Assembly (NCBI RefSeq): GCF_001676385.1
Contig: NZ_LYVJ01000004.1
Span: 124,001 to 188,000, forward strand
DNA from: Stenotrophomonas maltophilia
GTDB lineage: Bacteria > Pseudomonadota > Gammaproteobacteria > Xanthomonadales > Xanthomonadaceae
Reading direction: 5' to 3'
DNA length: 64,000 nucleotides
This document shows, piece by piece, positions 38,928 to 47,753 of this stretch; the first letter of the stretch is position 1; the number at the start of each line of letters is the position of its first letter. The notes beneath the pieces are model-generated. The model saw nothing but the letters and a program-made list of their open reading frames with translations, was not told where the DNA came from and did no database searches. The position numbers and the translations under genes were made by a program.

Positions 38928-40064
38928 TCAAAGCTTGCCAGCGCCTGCCTTGGCCAGGACGTCAGAGGCTACCTGCGCGGCGTTCAGCGGGATATAGCTG
39001 TAGGGCGGCGTCCATCCAACGTTCCGGTCCCAGCTGCACACCAGGCTGCCGCCATTGAGGATCGAGCCGTCGTCACGGTACACCGTGCCGCCGTAGTTGG
39101 CAGCGATCTTGTCGCAACTGCTGACGCCAGCCAACTGGAATACGTTCGATTCGGAACGAATCCTGGATTCCTTGCCGACACCATGCGCGTACACGAACGG
39201 GTAGACGGCATGGCTGGTACTGCCCACGTGGTAGTTGTTGTACAGGTGCACCTGGCCAAAGCGTACCCGCGGGCCGCGCGAGCCGATGTTCTCGAACAGG
39301 GTGTTGTGGATGGTGACCTTCAGCTTTCCGCTGTCCTTGCTGCCGGCACTGTCACTGGAGCCGATCAGGTTGTTCTTCTCATGCAGCCGGAACACCGAAT
39401 AGGAAATCGTCACGTAGTTCGCCCCGTTCTTGACGTCCATCGCGCCGTCGTGATGCTGCTTCGGCCGGCCGTTGGCCGAGCCGTTCTGATCGTCGGTCCG
39501 GCGGCCGTCGGTGAAGGTCACGTGATCGACCCAGACATTGCTGGCACCGTCCACGGTGAGGCCGTCGAACTCCGAGTTCCAGTTGCCGGCGCTGCCATCA
39601 TCCGGGTCCCAGACTGGCTGCGGGTCCCAGGGGTTCTCGATGGTCAGGTTGCGCACGATCACGTCGTTGGCCTTGATCATCACGTACGCTTCGCGCAGCT
39701 CGGCCGTGGTGCCGACGCCGATCAGCGTGGTCTGCGCGGGAATGTCCAGCCGTCCCCTCGCCTTCATGTCGGCCGTACTGGTGTAGGGCTGGCCTTCGCT
39801 CATGTCGATGATGCCATTGATCCGGACGATGCGTCCGCCGCTGCCGACGCTGGCCTTCAGTGCGGCCTTCAGGGCCGCCGCGCTGGACACAGTGAATACC
39901 GCCGATGCCGCCGCTGCCGAGCCACCGCGGGTGCCACCATTCTGCGTGGCCCAACCGCTGCTGGCGACCTCGCGGCTGCGATCCGACTGCGCGTGTGCAG
40001 GAAGCCCGGCCGCCAGCATCAGCGTGGCTGCCAGCCACAGTCCAGGCATGGGTGTCTTCATCAT
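38928..40064 (-). CDS. Secreted pectate lyase (PL1 family)
   Basis: 378 residues. Signal peptide [16 protein letters not shown]. Right-handed beta-helix with PL1 landmarks: [13 protein letters not shown], the Ca-binding [20 protein letters not shown], and the catalytic Arg region [19 protein letters not shown]. It cleaves polygalacturonate by beta-elimination, consistent with plant association like the xylan operon at the left edge. Monocistronic; the upstream 322 bp hold its promoter. Confidence 0.93.
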   Translation of the reverse strand: MMKTPMPGLWLAATLMLAAGLPAHAQSDRSREVASSGWATQNGGTRGGSAAAASAVFTVSSAAALKAALKASVGSGGRIVRINGIIDMSEGQPYTSTADMKARGRLDIPAQTTLIGVGTTAELREAYVMIKANDVIVRNLTIENPWDPQPVWDPDDGSAGNWNSEFDGLTVDGASNVWVDHVTFTDGRRTDDQNGSANGRPKQHHDGAMDVKNGANYVTISYSVFRLHEKNNLIGSSDSAGSKDSGKLKVTIHNTLFENIGSRGPRVRFGQVHLYNNYHVGSTSHAVYPFVYAHGVGKESRIRSESNVFQLAGVSSCDKIAANYGGTVYRDDGSILNGGSLVCSWDRNVGWTPPYSYIPLNAAQVASDVLAKAGAGKL

Positions 40065-40386
40065 GGTCGATCCTTGTCGAGTGCGCCCGCGTCATGGGGC
40101 ACTGCGATCCTCCGCCCGGATCGCGCGGCATCGACTGGATTACGGCGGCTCTGCGACGATCTGCGTGTACGGTCACGGATTGCCCCGTTTCGCGCGGCAC
40201 TGTCTGCGGCAAGACAGCACGACAGTGCGCACTGTCTCCGGGCTGCCTCGGCTATTCGCGGGACAGGCGCGTAAAGGCACTGCATAGGTGGACGCGTTGC
40301 ATCCGCATGGATCCATCACGGAAGCTGGGCCTGGTTTCAACCCGATGCTCGATAGCCTCATGGCTCCCCTCAACGTGGAGCCACGC
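40065..40386. other. Intergenic region between divergent pectate lyase and YciE-like genes
   Basis: 322 bp. It contains several copies of ACTGTC/GACAGT in direct and inverted order (40200-40235), possibly a regulator site, but nothing I can name. A frame upstream of 40387 is open but has no ribosome-binding site. Confidence 0.35.
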
Positions 40387-40884
40387 ATGGCCATCAAGAC
40401 CGCAGAAGACCTGTTCATCCATGAACTGTCGGACATCTACAGTGCCGAGAAACAGCTGACCAAGGCCCTGCCCCGTCTGGCCCGTGCGGCCGAAAGCCCG
40501 GACCTGGCGGTGGCCTTCGAGACCCATCTGGAGGAAACCCAGGGCCAGGTCGAGCGCATCGATCAGGTCGTGGAAATGCTCGGCATCCGCCTCAAGCGCA
40601 TCAAGTGTGCCGCGATGGAGGGCTTGGTCGAGGAAGGCAAGGAAGTGATCGACAGCATCGACAAGGGGCCGGTGCGCGACGCCGCGCTGATCGGTGGCGC
40701 GCAGAAAGTTGAGCATTACGAGATCGCTGCCTACGGCACCATTGCTGCGCTCGCCAAGCAGTTGGGCTACAAGGACGCCCTGCCCCTGCTGCTGGAAACG
40801 CTGGAAGAAGAAAAGGCCACCGACGAGAAGCTGACGCTGCTGGCAAAGGGCGGTGGCAACGCGAAGGCTGCGCAGGCGGCCTGA
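40387..40884 (+). CDS. YciE/YciF-type ferritin-like protein (DUF892)
   Basis: 165 residues. KTAEDLFIHELSDIYSAEKQ with the first Glu pair, FETHLEETQGQVERI and GGAQKVEHYEIAAYGTI give the di-iron helix-bundle pattern of DUF892. These proteins belong to general stress responses (YciEFG). ATG 40387 is the start that gives the standard family N-terminus. A KGG/YciG-type gene lies 1.5 kb downstream. Confidence 0.9.
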   Translation: MAIKTAEDLFIHELSDIYSAEKQLTKALPRLARAAESPDLAVAFETHLEETQGQVERIDQVVEMLGIRLKRIKCAAMEGLVEEGKEVIDSIDKGPVRDAALIGGAQKVEHYEIAAYGTIAALAKQLGYKDALPLLLETLEEEKATDEKLTLLAKGGGNAKAAQAA

Positions 40885-40920
40885 CACGAGGCAGGAGGCC
40901 GGCCGCCACGGACGGCGGCC

Positions 40921-41655
40921 TCAGGGGCCGTACAGAACCTGGTCATCGGGGCAGAAGAACGTGCGGCGCCGGGTCCTGCCCATGTGCAGCTTGCTTATCG
41001 GCCCGCCACACAACGGGCATGTCCGTCGCGTATGCACCTGCCAATGCTGTTTCAGCTCGAAACGGCGCTTCCATTCCAGGAAATCAAAGCTGTAGGCACG
41101 GGCCTGTTCGATCAGCGCGGACAGCTTTCGCGGCGCCAGGTCGCCTACGCGCGTGCCGGGGTGCACCCGGATCCGGAACAGCACTTCGTTCTTGATGATA
41201 TTGCCGACGCCGGCAAATACCGCCTGGTCCAGCAGGGCGTCGCAGACCATGACACCGGGCATGGCCTTGAGCTTGCGCCGGGCCAGCTTCGGGTCCCAGG
41301 CGTCCGCCATGACGTCCCCGCGCCAGTCATAGACCTCATCCAGCGGCTGGTCGATCAGCCGAACCGAGCAGGCATAGAAATTCAGTTCGCCATTGTCCAG
41401 GCGCAACGACACCCGTGCTGGGCCAGGCTTGCGTTCATCGATGCGCCAGCTACCGAACAGCATCAGGTGGATGCGCAACGTCTGCTGGCCGAATTCGAGC
41501 AGGAAGTGCTTGCCCCAGCTGCGAACTGCCTTGACCCGACGCCCGCGCAGGGATGACAGATCGACGCGGCTGTTGCCTTCCACATGCTGGACCACGTGCC
41601 CCTTGAAGTGGCTGGCCGCCTCACGCAGCAGGACGATGGAAGGACCCTCAGGCAT
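40921..41655 (-). CDS. Nei/Fpg-family DNA glycosylase
   Basis: 244 residues beginning MPEGPSIV, where Pro2 is the catalytic nucleophile and Glu3 the acid of Fpg/Nei enzymes. Further landmarks: LMLFGSWRID, FAGVGNIIKNEVLFR (H2TH) and a C-terminal zinc finger CPLCGGPISKLHMGRTRRRT followed by FFCPDDQ. The fourth zinc ligand, normally Cys, appears as Asp. It removes oxidised bases and nicks the strand. ATG 41655 overlaps the BLUF gene stop by 8 bp, so it is coupled to a blue-light sensor. Confidence 0.88.
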   Translation of the reverse strand: MPEGPSIVLLREAASHFKGHVVQHVEGNSRVDLSSLRGRRVKAVRSWGKHFLLEFGQQTLRIHLMLFGSWRIDERKPGPARVSLRLDNGELNFYACSVRLIDQPLDEVYDWRGDVMADAWDPKLARRKLKAMPGVMVCDALLDQAVFAGVGNIIKNEVLFRIRVHPGTRVGDLAPRKLSALIEQARAYSFDFLEWKRRFELKQHWQVHTRRTCPLCGGPISKLHMGRTRRRTFFCPDDQVLYGP

Positions 41656-42085
41656 GTTCGCCCTCCACTGGCAGCGCCTGCACCATGGCCTGCAGGCAAT
41701 CGAGGGCGCTGCTTCCGTTGCCGGGCGTACCTGCACTCCGCACGAAACCGGTCCAGTCGGAGATGGCGACCTTGGCCAGGGCGAGCTGATCGACCCGCAC
41801 GCTTCGCATCCACCACTGCGGGAACTGGCGGCGCCCGATCCTGCCACGATTGAGTTCGACCACGCCGCTGTGGCTGCTGGCGGCCAGGATCCGCGCGTAG
41901 GCGGCGTTGATGCCCGGTTCCGGTCCTTCGATGTACTGCAGGAAGCGTGTGCCGTCGAACAGCAGGACGCCGGTGACTGCGGCGGACTCATTGAACTTCA
42001 GCGCGTCGGCCACGAGGCGCCGCATGCGCTCGCCGGACAGGTCCAGAGCGGCTTCACTTGCATAGGCAATCGCACGAAGGGGCAT
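41648..42085 (-). CDS. BLUF-domain blue-light sensor (copy 1)
   Basis: 145 residues from ATG 42085. BLUF pattern: RAIAYASEA (flavin-contacting Tyr), LKFNESAAVTGVLLFDG (Asn), RFLQYIEGPE (Gln) and WWMRSV (Trp/Met region). A short helical tail follows, with no fused output domain, so it works by protein-protein contact. Overlaps the nei-like gene by 8 bp on the same strand, suggesting light-linked DNA repair. Paralogues lie at 47208 and 47754. Confidence 0.85.
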   Translation of the reverse strand: MPLRAIAYASEAALDLSGERMRRLVADALKFNESAAVTGVLLFDGTRFLQYIEGPEPGINAAYARILAASSHSGVVELNRGRIGRRQFPQWWMRSVRVDQLALAKVAISDWTGFVRSAGTPGNGSSALDCLQAMVQALPVEGEHA

Positions 42086-42385
42086 GGCATCACCAGCTGT
42101 TGCAGACAGCTCTACCTTAATCTTCGCGGCCAAAGGCCCGGTGACCCCGGTGTGGACGCGATGTCCAGTCGCGCACGCATCCTTCGGCAGTGCGTTGACG
42201 GCGCTGCCTGTTGCCCGCCGCATCCGGGCGTTACGGGCGCGCGGACACCTCCGCGTAGAGAAAGCATGAGGAATCGTGGCGCCGCATCTGACATGCCGTT
42301 GGCGGACGAGCCACCGCGGGCTAGCGGCGGATCTGGAAGATGGTCCCTGCCGTCGACATGGCGGTTCAACCCAAGGAGACCTTCC

Positions 42386-42694
42386 ATGGCCAACCAGAAC
42401 CAGAACCAAGGCAACAGCAACCGCGGTTTCGCTTCGATGGACGAGGACAAGCAGCGCGAGATCGCCGCCAAGGGCGGGCGCGCTGCGCACGAATCGGGCA
42501 ACGCCCACGAATTCAGTTCGGAAGAAGCCCGCGAGGCCGGCCGCAAGGGCGGCGAAGCGGTGAGCCAGGACCGCCAGCACATGGCTGACATCGGTCGCGA
42601 AGGCGGCCAGAACAGCCGTGGCGGCAACCAAGGCGGCGGGCAGCAACAGCAGCAGCGCGGCGGTGGCAACAACCGCGGCGGCCAGCAGCGCTGA
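42386..42694 (+). CDS. KGG-repeat stress protein (YciG/GsiB-like)
   Basis: 102 residues, very hydrophilic. Repeats with Lys-Gly-Gly: IAAKGGRAAHESGNAHEFSS, EAGRKGGEAVSQD, REGGQNSRGGN; then a Gly/Gln/Asn/Arg-rich tail. Such proteins accumulate under desiccation and general stress. ATG 42386 has AAGGAG at the right distance. A clear terminator follows. Confidence 0.9.
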   Translation: MANQNQNQGNSNRGFASMDEDKQREIAAKGGRAAHESGNAHEFSSEEAREAGRKGGEAVSQDRQHMADIGREGGQNSRGGNQGGGQQQQQRGGGNNRGGQQR

Positions 42695-42722
42695 CCCATA
42701 GCAGGCCAGCGCATCGGTGGCC

Positions 42723-42758
42723 GGGTGGGCGGACCTGGAGTCCGCCCACCCCTTTTTT
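42723..42758 (+). terminator. Rho-independent terminator after the KGG gene
   Basis: GGGTGGGCGGAC (42723-42734), loop CTGGA, GTCCGCCCACCC (42740-42751), then CTTTTTT. It can also stop the convergent oxidoreductase transcript. Confidence 0.9.
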
Positions 42759-42777
42759 CATCCTCCCCGCGCGGTAA

Positions 42778-44268
42778 TCATGGCCGGTGCGGCGCCAACC
42801 CCGTGCGTGCGGGTCCTTCCAGCAGCGCGCCCGTGGCACTGAAACGGCTGCCGTGGCACGGACAGTCCCAGCTCTTCTCCAGTCCGTTCCATTGCACCAG
42901 GCACTTCAGGTGCGGGCACACGGCCGACATCACATGCAACCTGCCTTCCTCGTCGCGGTACACGGCGCACCGTTGGCCACCGTGTTCGACGATCGCCCCG
43001 CTGCCCTGTGCAATGTTGCCGGCCCCGGCTGGAAGGCTGGCCAGCCGATCCCCCAGCATGTGACGCGCCACCGTTGCATTGCACCGCGCCCAGCCGGCTG
43101 CGGACCGCATCGGGGTGAACCGCAAGGGACTGAACAGCCGGGCGGCATCGGATTCGACGCCCTGGATCGCCTCGCTGATCACCTGCGCGGCAACGCCTGC
43201 CCAGGTGAGGCCATCGGCACCGAAGCCCGTGGCAACCCATACGTTGTCGTGCGCGCTGCCTCCGATGAACGGCAGCCGATCGGCCGATCTGAACTGCTGC
43301 GCCGACCATGACAGGCTCGCGCCAGCCAGCGTGAAGTGCCGGCACGCCTCGTCAGCCAGTTGGCGCTGTGGATCGCGTGCCGGTGCTTCGCCGGCACGGT
43401 GCGATTCACCGACGAGCACCAGCCAGGGCTGCCCGTCACTGTCCTTGGCAGCGCGCAGCGAACGACGCTGGTCACCGATCCAGTGGATGCCGGGCTCCGG
43501 TGGCGCGACCACCGGCGCTGCGAATGCGTGCTCGCGGTACGCCTCCATTTCCGCCTGCACCAGGTTGAACCCGGCGGGCGAGTGCGTAGCCAGCACGAAG
43601 TGATCCGCACGCACGCGGCCGCCGGTAGTAGTGGCCACGCCAGCCGATGCATCGAGGTCGAGCAGCGTGGTGTGCTCGAACAGTCGCACGCGGCCGGACA
43701 GCTGCCCGGCCAGCCCACGGCAGAACGCCGCTGGATCCAGCTGCGCCTGTTGAGGGATGCTGAAGGCATGGGCCAGCGCGAATGGCAAGCCGGATTGTCG
43801 ATGAAGGCATGCCAGGCCGACACGCGCGTAGGCCTGCAGTTCACGCTCGAACTGCGCGATTGCACTGCGTTCGTGGCCCTGCACGCCATACTGCATGGGC
43901 ACCCGGGCGAAATCGCACTCGAGCGCAAAGCGGTCAACCAGCGCCTCGATCGCGTGCACCGCCTGGGCGCGCAGGCGCACCACCTGGGAAGCCACCTCCA
44001 CGCCCCAGCGGCCCACCAGGTCAGCCATGCCGGACACCGGTGCATACAGATTGCCGGTGGAAAGGCCGGTATTGCGCGCGGCGATGCGCCCAGCGTCGAT
44101 CACCACCACGTCCAGCCCGCCATCTGCCAGCCGCGCTGCGGTCAGCAGGCCGGTGATGCCGGCCCCGGCCACCAATACCTGTGTACGAAGATCACCGGAC
44201 TGGGCCGGGTAGCTGACCGGGGCTGCACGATGCAGCCAGAGGCTGTGACGGGCCGCGAGCGCGTTCAT
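42778..44268 (-). CDS. FAD-dependent oxidoreductase fused to a Rieske [2Fe-2S] domain
   Basis: 496 residues. Residues 1-380: DAO-type FAD protein with VLVAGAGITGLLTAARLADG at about 31-50 and VWVATGFGADGLTWAG near 370. C-terminal about 90 residues: Rieske domain with CPHLKC and WDCPCHGSRF (C-x-H ... C-x-x-H). Such fusions are known from a family near Xanthomonas/Pseudomonas stress genes; the substrate is unknown. It follows the Mn-catalase group on the same strand, 95 bp after the small gene. Confidence 0.87.
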   Translation of the reverse strand: MNALAARHSLWLHRAAPVSYPAQSGDLRTQVLVAGAGITGLLTAARLADGGLDVVVIDAGRIAARNTGLSTGNLYAPVSGMADLVGRWGVEVASQVVRLRAQAVHAIEALVDRFALECDFARVPMQYGVQGHERSAIAQFERELQAYARVGLACLHRQSGLPFALAHAFSIPQQAQLDPAAFCRGLAGQLSGRVRLFEHTTLLDLDASAGVATTTGGRVRADHFVLATHSPAGFNLVQAEMEAYREHAFAAPVVAPPEPGIHWIGDQRRSLRAAKDSDGQPWLVLVGESHRAGEAPARDPQRQLADEACRHFTLAGASLSWSAQQFRSADRLPFIGGSAHDNVWVATGFGADGLTWAGVAAQVISEAIQGVESDAARLFSPLRFTPMRSAAGWARCNATVARHMLGDRLASLPAGAGNIAQGSGAIVEHGGQRCAVYRDEEGRLHVMSAVCPHLKCLVQWNGLEKSWDCPCHGSRFSATGALLEGPARTGLAPHRP

Positions 44269-44363
44269 TCGTATCGGTGTCCATGCAGGTCAATTTGTTC
44301 TTTATGGCGCAGCCACGGGTGAAGCACCGGTCGCGCGCCCGTATACGCCGCGTCGCGCGCCAC

Positions 44364-44591
44364 TCAACACAGGAACCGGCGGCACCACTCGGCCTGGCCG
44401 CTGCGCAGGTGCAGCTTGCCGGTACGGCGCAGGCAGTGGGCGCGGGCGCGCGGATCGGCCCCCAGCGCGATGTAGCACAGGGCCTCGTCAAGCAGGGCCA
44501 TGAAGGCGGTTTCGTCCAGCATGGTGGCCCAGACTGGCAGCCGCTGGTCGAGCTCCTGCATCATCCGGTCGATTTCATCGGTACTGAACAT
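44364..44591 (-). CDS. Small soluble protein downstream of Mn catalase
   Basis: 75 residues: FSTDEIDRMMQELDQRLPVW, MALLDEALCYIALGADPRAR and a Cys/Arg-rich end. 45 bp after the Mn-catalase gene on the same strand, so probably in its operon. No family recognised. Confidence 0.65.
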   Translation of the reverse strand: MFSTDEIDRMMQELDQRLPVWATMLDETAFMALLDEALCYIALGADPRARAHCLRRTGKLHLRSGQAEWCRRFLC

Positions 44592-44636
44592 TGGATCATC
44601 CCGATGGGCCCGGCACGCGCCGGGCCCCGCGAGGAA

Positions 44637-45545
44637 TCACGGTTCGCGCGGCGGAACATCCAGCGCCCCGGCACCGGGGCCAGCCCCCAGCTCCGCGCCG
44701 GTGGTGGGTCGCGCCTCGGGATCGGACAGGGTGCGCAGGGTCATCGCCTGCACGGCCGCCTGTTCGCGCGCGTCCAGCCCGACCGAGGCGCTTCCGTCGC
44801 CGCCATCCACGGCCCACTGGGCATCACGATCGCTGACCCGTTCCCAGAGTTCGCCACTGTTCCAACTGCCCTGCAGGTCACCGGATCCATCGTCCTGCGA
44901 GACGTCCATGTACAGGTCGGTGTACGCCGGATCGCCGGGCAGCTTGCCTGGCGGGAAGTTGGGCTGGATGCTGTGCAGCGCCTTCTCGAATGACTTCATG
45001 TGCGCGATCTCGCGGGTCATAAGGAAGCGCAGCGCATCCTTGATGCCCGGATCATCGGTGATGTTGATCAGCCGCTCATAGACCAGCTTGGCGCGCGCCT
45101 CGGCCGCGATGTTGGAGCGCAGGTCGGCGGTCGGGTCGCCGATCGAATCAATGTAAGCCGCCGTCCACGGCACGCCACTGGAATTGACCAGCGCAGGGCC
45201 GCCGCCATACAGGATCTGCCCGGTATGGCTGGTGCTGTTCTGGCCAAGCAGGCGCATGTCCTCGGCTTCGGCCAGGGCCTCGGACTGGATGGCCTTGGGA
45301 CCCCGGTTGAGCATGGCGATGATCGTGCCGATGATTTCCAGGTGGCCGATCTCTTCGGTGGCGATGTCCATCAGCAGGTCCTTGCGCCCCGGGTCGCACT
45401 CGCCCAGGCCCTGGGTGAAATAGCGCATGGCTGCCGCCAGCTCGCCCTGCGGGCCGCCAAACTGCTCGAGCATCAGGCTGGCCAGCTGCGGATTCGATTC
45501 GCGCACGCGTACGGTGTACATCAGCTTCTTGTGATGGAAGAACAT
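44637..45545 (-). CDS. Manganese (non-haem) catalase
   Basis: 302 residues from ATG 45545. N-terminus MFFHHKKLMYTVRVRESNPQ, di-manganese ligands in LLMDIATEEIGHLEIIGTI (E-x-x-H) and LRFLMTREIAHMKSFEKAL (E-x-x-H), AAEARAKLVYERL between them. Decomposes H2O2 without haem; probably cytoplasmic. The last 60 residues are an Ala/Gly/Pro-rich tail. It lies 31 bp downstream of a DUF892 protein. Confidence 0.93.
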   Translation of the reverse strand: MFFHHKKLMYTVRVRESNPQLASLMLEQFGGPQGELAAAMRYFTQGLGECDPGRKDLLMDIATEEIGHLEIIGTIIAMLNRGPKAIQSEALAEAEDMRLLGQNSTSHTGQILYGGGPALVNSSGVPWTAAYIDSIGDPTADLRSNIAAEARAKLVYERLINITDDPGIKDALRFLMTREIAHMKSFEKALHSIQPNFPPGKLPGDPAYTDLYMDVSQDDGSGDLQGSWNSGELWERVSDRDAQWAVDGGDGSASVGLDAREQAAVQAMTLRTLSDPEARPTTGAELGAGPGAGALDVPPREP

Positions 45546-45576
45546 GGGATCTACCTCCGATGGCGGGCGCCGGGCT

Positions 45577-46098
45577 TCAGCGCTTGGCTTCCACGCCCGG
45601 CGTCTCGTCACGATCAAGGAACGCACCCACCAGGCGATCCTGGTGATCCTCAAGCCAACGCGCCATTGCGATCTCTTCCTGCAGGATCTGGCCGCAGACC
45701 GCGGCGATATCGGTGGCGCCGGCGCGCTCGGCCGCGATCACCAGGGCGCGGTAGGTGGCGATCTCGGTGTTCTCGAAGCCGAACGACAGGCCGATGCCCT
45801 TCACGACTTCATCCTCCATCATGCTGTTGCCGGCCGCATGGATCGCCGCCGTCATGCTGGCGAACAAGCCCTTGGTGGTCGGCACGCTGCCGCCCAGTGA
45901 TTCAATGCATTCGCGCAGCGAGGCCGCCTGCTGCTGGGTCTCCTGCACGTGCTGGCCGATCCGGGCAGCCAGTTCGGGATAGTTCTCGATGCGCGAGGCC
46001 ATGGCCTTCATCATGGTCTCCGCCTCCTGCTCCATCGCATGGGCATCCTGCAGCCACTTCAGCAGGCGTTCGGTGCGGGTACTGTTCTTGTCTGTCAT
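45577..46098 (-). CDS. Ferritin-like DUF892 protein (second copy)
   Basis: 173 residues from ATG 46098. LLKWLQDAHAMEQEAETMMK, HVQETQQQAASLRECIESLG and FGFENTEIATYRALVIAAER carry the Glu/His helix pattern of DUF892. First gene of the reverse stress operon with Mn catalase and the 75-residue protein. Peroxide or iron handling is the expected role. Confidence 0.87.
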   Translation of the reverse strand: MTDKNSTRTERLLKWLQDAHAMEQEAETMMKAMASRIENYPELAARIGQHVQETQQQAASLRECIESLGGSVPTTKGLFASMTAAIHAAGNSMMEDEVVKGIGLSFGFENTEIATYRALVIAAERAGATDIAAVCGQILQEEIAMARWLEDHQDRLVGAFLDRDETPGVEAKR

Positions 46099-46247
46099 CA
46101 CGACCTCCGGTGCGGGCGAAATGCCTCCGGAGCCATGCTGGGCGCAGGGCAGTCAGCGCAGGGTCGGCGTTCCCGGCCGAGTGCGCATGCGCGGCGCACG
46201 CCATGCTGATGCCACACTAACAGCGCCGCGCGTTGCCGGCGGAGTAC

Positions 46248-46595
46248 TCAGCGGTTGGCGTGCGCGGCCGCCGACCGGGTGCCACGCGTGGGCCGCCCCG
46301 CGCTGCCGCCGTCGGCAGCGCCGGCGCTGGCGCTGGACAATGCCTGCAACACGCGATGTTCCGCGCGGTGCTGTGCGCCATCCAGGTCCACCACGTAAAC
46401 GAACCGCCCGTCGAACCTGGGCTGTGTACTGTCCAGTCCTTCGTCGGCCTGCATGGCCCGTTTCAGTGACTTCGTCCAGGCCCGCGACGGTACCTGGTCG
46501 AGCTCGACAACGATCGCGGTACTGCCGCAGTCCAGCGGCATGCTCTCCACGCGCAACACGCGCGGCAACGACCTTCCACCTTCATTCATGCTCAT
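46248..46595 (-). CDS. Hypothetical protein with an Ala/Ser/Gly-rich tail
   Basis: 115 residues from ATG 46595. A compact domain in the first 75 residues (DCGSTAIVVELDQVPSRAWT, RFDGRFVYVVDLDGAQHRAE) and a low-complexity basic tail. The strand pattern suggests a small alpha/beta fold. Divergent from the single receiver gene at 46791. No family recognised. Confidence 0.6.
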   Translation of the reverse strand: MSMNEGGRSLPRVLRVESMPLDCGSTAIVVELDQVPSRAWTKSLKRAMQADEGLDSTQPRFDGRFVYVVDLDGAQHRAEHRVLQALSSASAGAADGGSAGRPTRGTRSAAAHANR

Positions 46596-46729
46596 GCCAG
46601 GGCTCCATTGATCGAAGACGCCGGCAGTATCCACGCCGATCGCCAACGTCCCGTCAACGCAGCAACGCTCTGCGTGCACGCTGCATCCACGACGCGCGGC
46701 CGCCTTCGCGCCGGCCTGACAGGATCCAG

Positions 46730-46751
46730 CCGGCGCGCTCATGCGCGCCGG
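46730..46751. repeat. GC hairpin upstream of the receiver gene
   Basis: CCGGCGCG (46730-46737), loop of 6, CGCGCCGG (46744-46751). Lies 39 bp before ATG 46791; a REP-like palindrome or a 5' UTR hairpin. Confidence 0.5.
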
Positions 46752-46790
46752 TGGACACTGCAATTCCGTTGGTTACAGAGGCAACAATCC

Positions 46791-47183
46791 ATGCAGCCCG
46801 CCCCAGGCAGACACCGGTGCAACCTGCTGCTGGTCGAGGACCAGCTCGATCTGGCCGAACTGATGGAGCAGGCCCTGCAGGACGGCGGCGATTCCGTCAG
46901 CCACGCGTACAGCGTCTTCGACGCGATGGGACTGCTGGAACGCAGCCACTTCGATGTTGCCGTACTCGACATCGAACTCCGCGACGGCGTGGTCTTTCCG
47001 GTGGCGGATCGCCTGGCCGAGCTCGGCGTCCCCTACCTGTTCGTGTCGGCCGTGTATGACCAGATGGTGCCGGTCAGGCATCGGCAGGCACCCTTCGTCG
47101 CCAAGCCGTTTCCCATCAGGCTCCTGCAGCAGGCAGTACGGAGCCTGGCCAGTACGCGCGGCTGTGCGCGGCGCGACCATTGA
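46791..47183 (+). CDS. Single-domain response regulator (receiver only)
   Basis: 130 residues. NLLLVEDQLDLAELMEQAL with the acidic pocket, phospho-acceptor Asp in FDVAVLDIELRDGVVFPVAD, the Ser/Thr position in YLFVSAVYD and Lys in FVAKPFPIRLL. No output domain. The partner kinase is not adjacent. Located between the catalase operon and two BLUF genes, so a link to light or oxidative stress signalling is possible but unproven. Confidence 0.87.
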   Translation: MQPAPGRHRCNLLLVEDQLDLAELMEQALQDGGDSVSHAYSVFDAMGLLERSHFDVAVLDIELRDGVVFPVADRLAELGVPYLFVSAVYDQMVPVRHRQAPFVAKPFPIRLLQQAVRSLASTRGCARRDH

Positions 47184-47207
47184 CCCGATCCCGCCGGGCG
47201 CCGGTCG

Positions 47208-47624
47208 TCAGCAGCCTATGCCGCTGACGTGCGGCGCCACCACGGCCGTCAGTTGTTGCAGGGCACCGCAGCGGGACAGGCCGTCCCAGTTTCCGTGCGC
47301 GACGCCGCGCACCTCTGCCGGTTCCACCGGCAGCAGGCGCATCGACCAGTACGGCATGACACGCGCACTGATACGGCCGCGCCCCAGTTCAACCAGTTCG
47401 CGATGGCTGCGTGCCGCGAGGATGCGGCTGTACACCACGTTGATGCTGTCTTCCGGCCCTTCGATGTACTGGAGGAAACGACGTCCATCGTAAAGAAGCA
47501 CTCCCGTCACGCCGGCTTCGAAGTTGAAGCGGGCAGCACTCCTGGCGAGGCCATCCACATGATCGGCAGACAGCCACGGTATCGCCTCGCTTGCGTAGGC
47601 GATCGCTCGGAGAGGCATGGTCAT
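47208..47624 (-). CDS. BLUF-domain blue-light sensor (copy 2)
   Basis: 138 residues from ATG 47624 (TAAGGA directly upstream). LRAIAYASEAIPWLS, RFNFEAGVTGVLLYDGRRFL, LQYIEGPEDSINVVYSRILA and PYWSMRLLPVEP preserve the flavin Tyr, Asn, Gln and Trp/Met positions. Stand-alone BLUF without output domain. Followed on the other strand by nothing convergent except the receiver gene. Confidence 0.85.
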   Translation of the reverse strand: MTMPLRAIAYASEAIPWLSADHVDGLARSAARFNFEAGVTGVLLYDGRRFLQYIEGPEDSINVVYSRILAARSHRELVELGRGRISARVMPYWSMRLLPVEPAEVRGVAHGNWDGLSRCGALQQLTAVVAPHVSGIGC

Positions 47625-47753
47625 TCCTTAGCGCGCAGGCAGTTCCTGCCATTGCAGGATGCGCCGGGTGCTGTAGGCCGCCATGAGTGTGCGGCGCCAG
47701 CCGCTCGCCCTCCCCTCAGGCGCCGCGCACGCTGCGCTAACCCCGGCCTTGGA

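Noticed and set aside
38865..40274. 469-codon forward frame opposite the pectate lyase
   Set aside because: Antisense shadow; the pectate lyase has a signal peptide and family motifs on the other strand.
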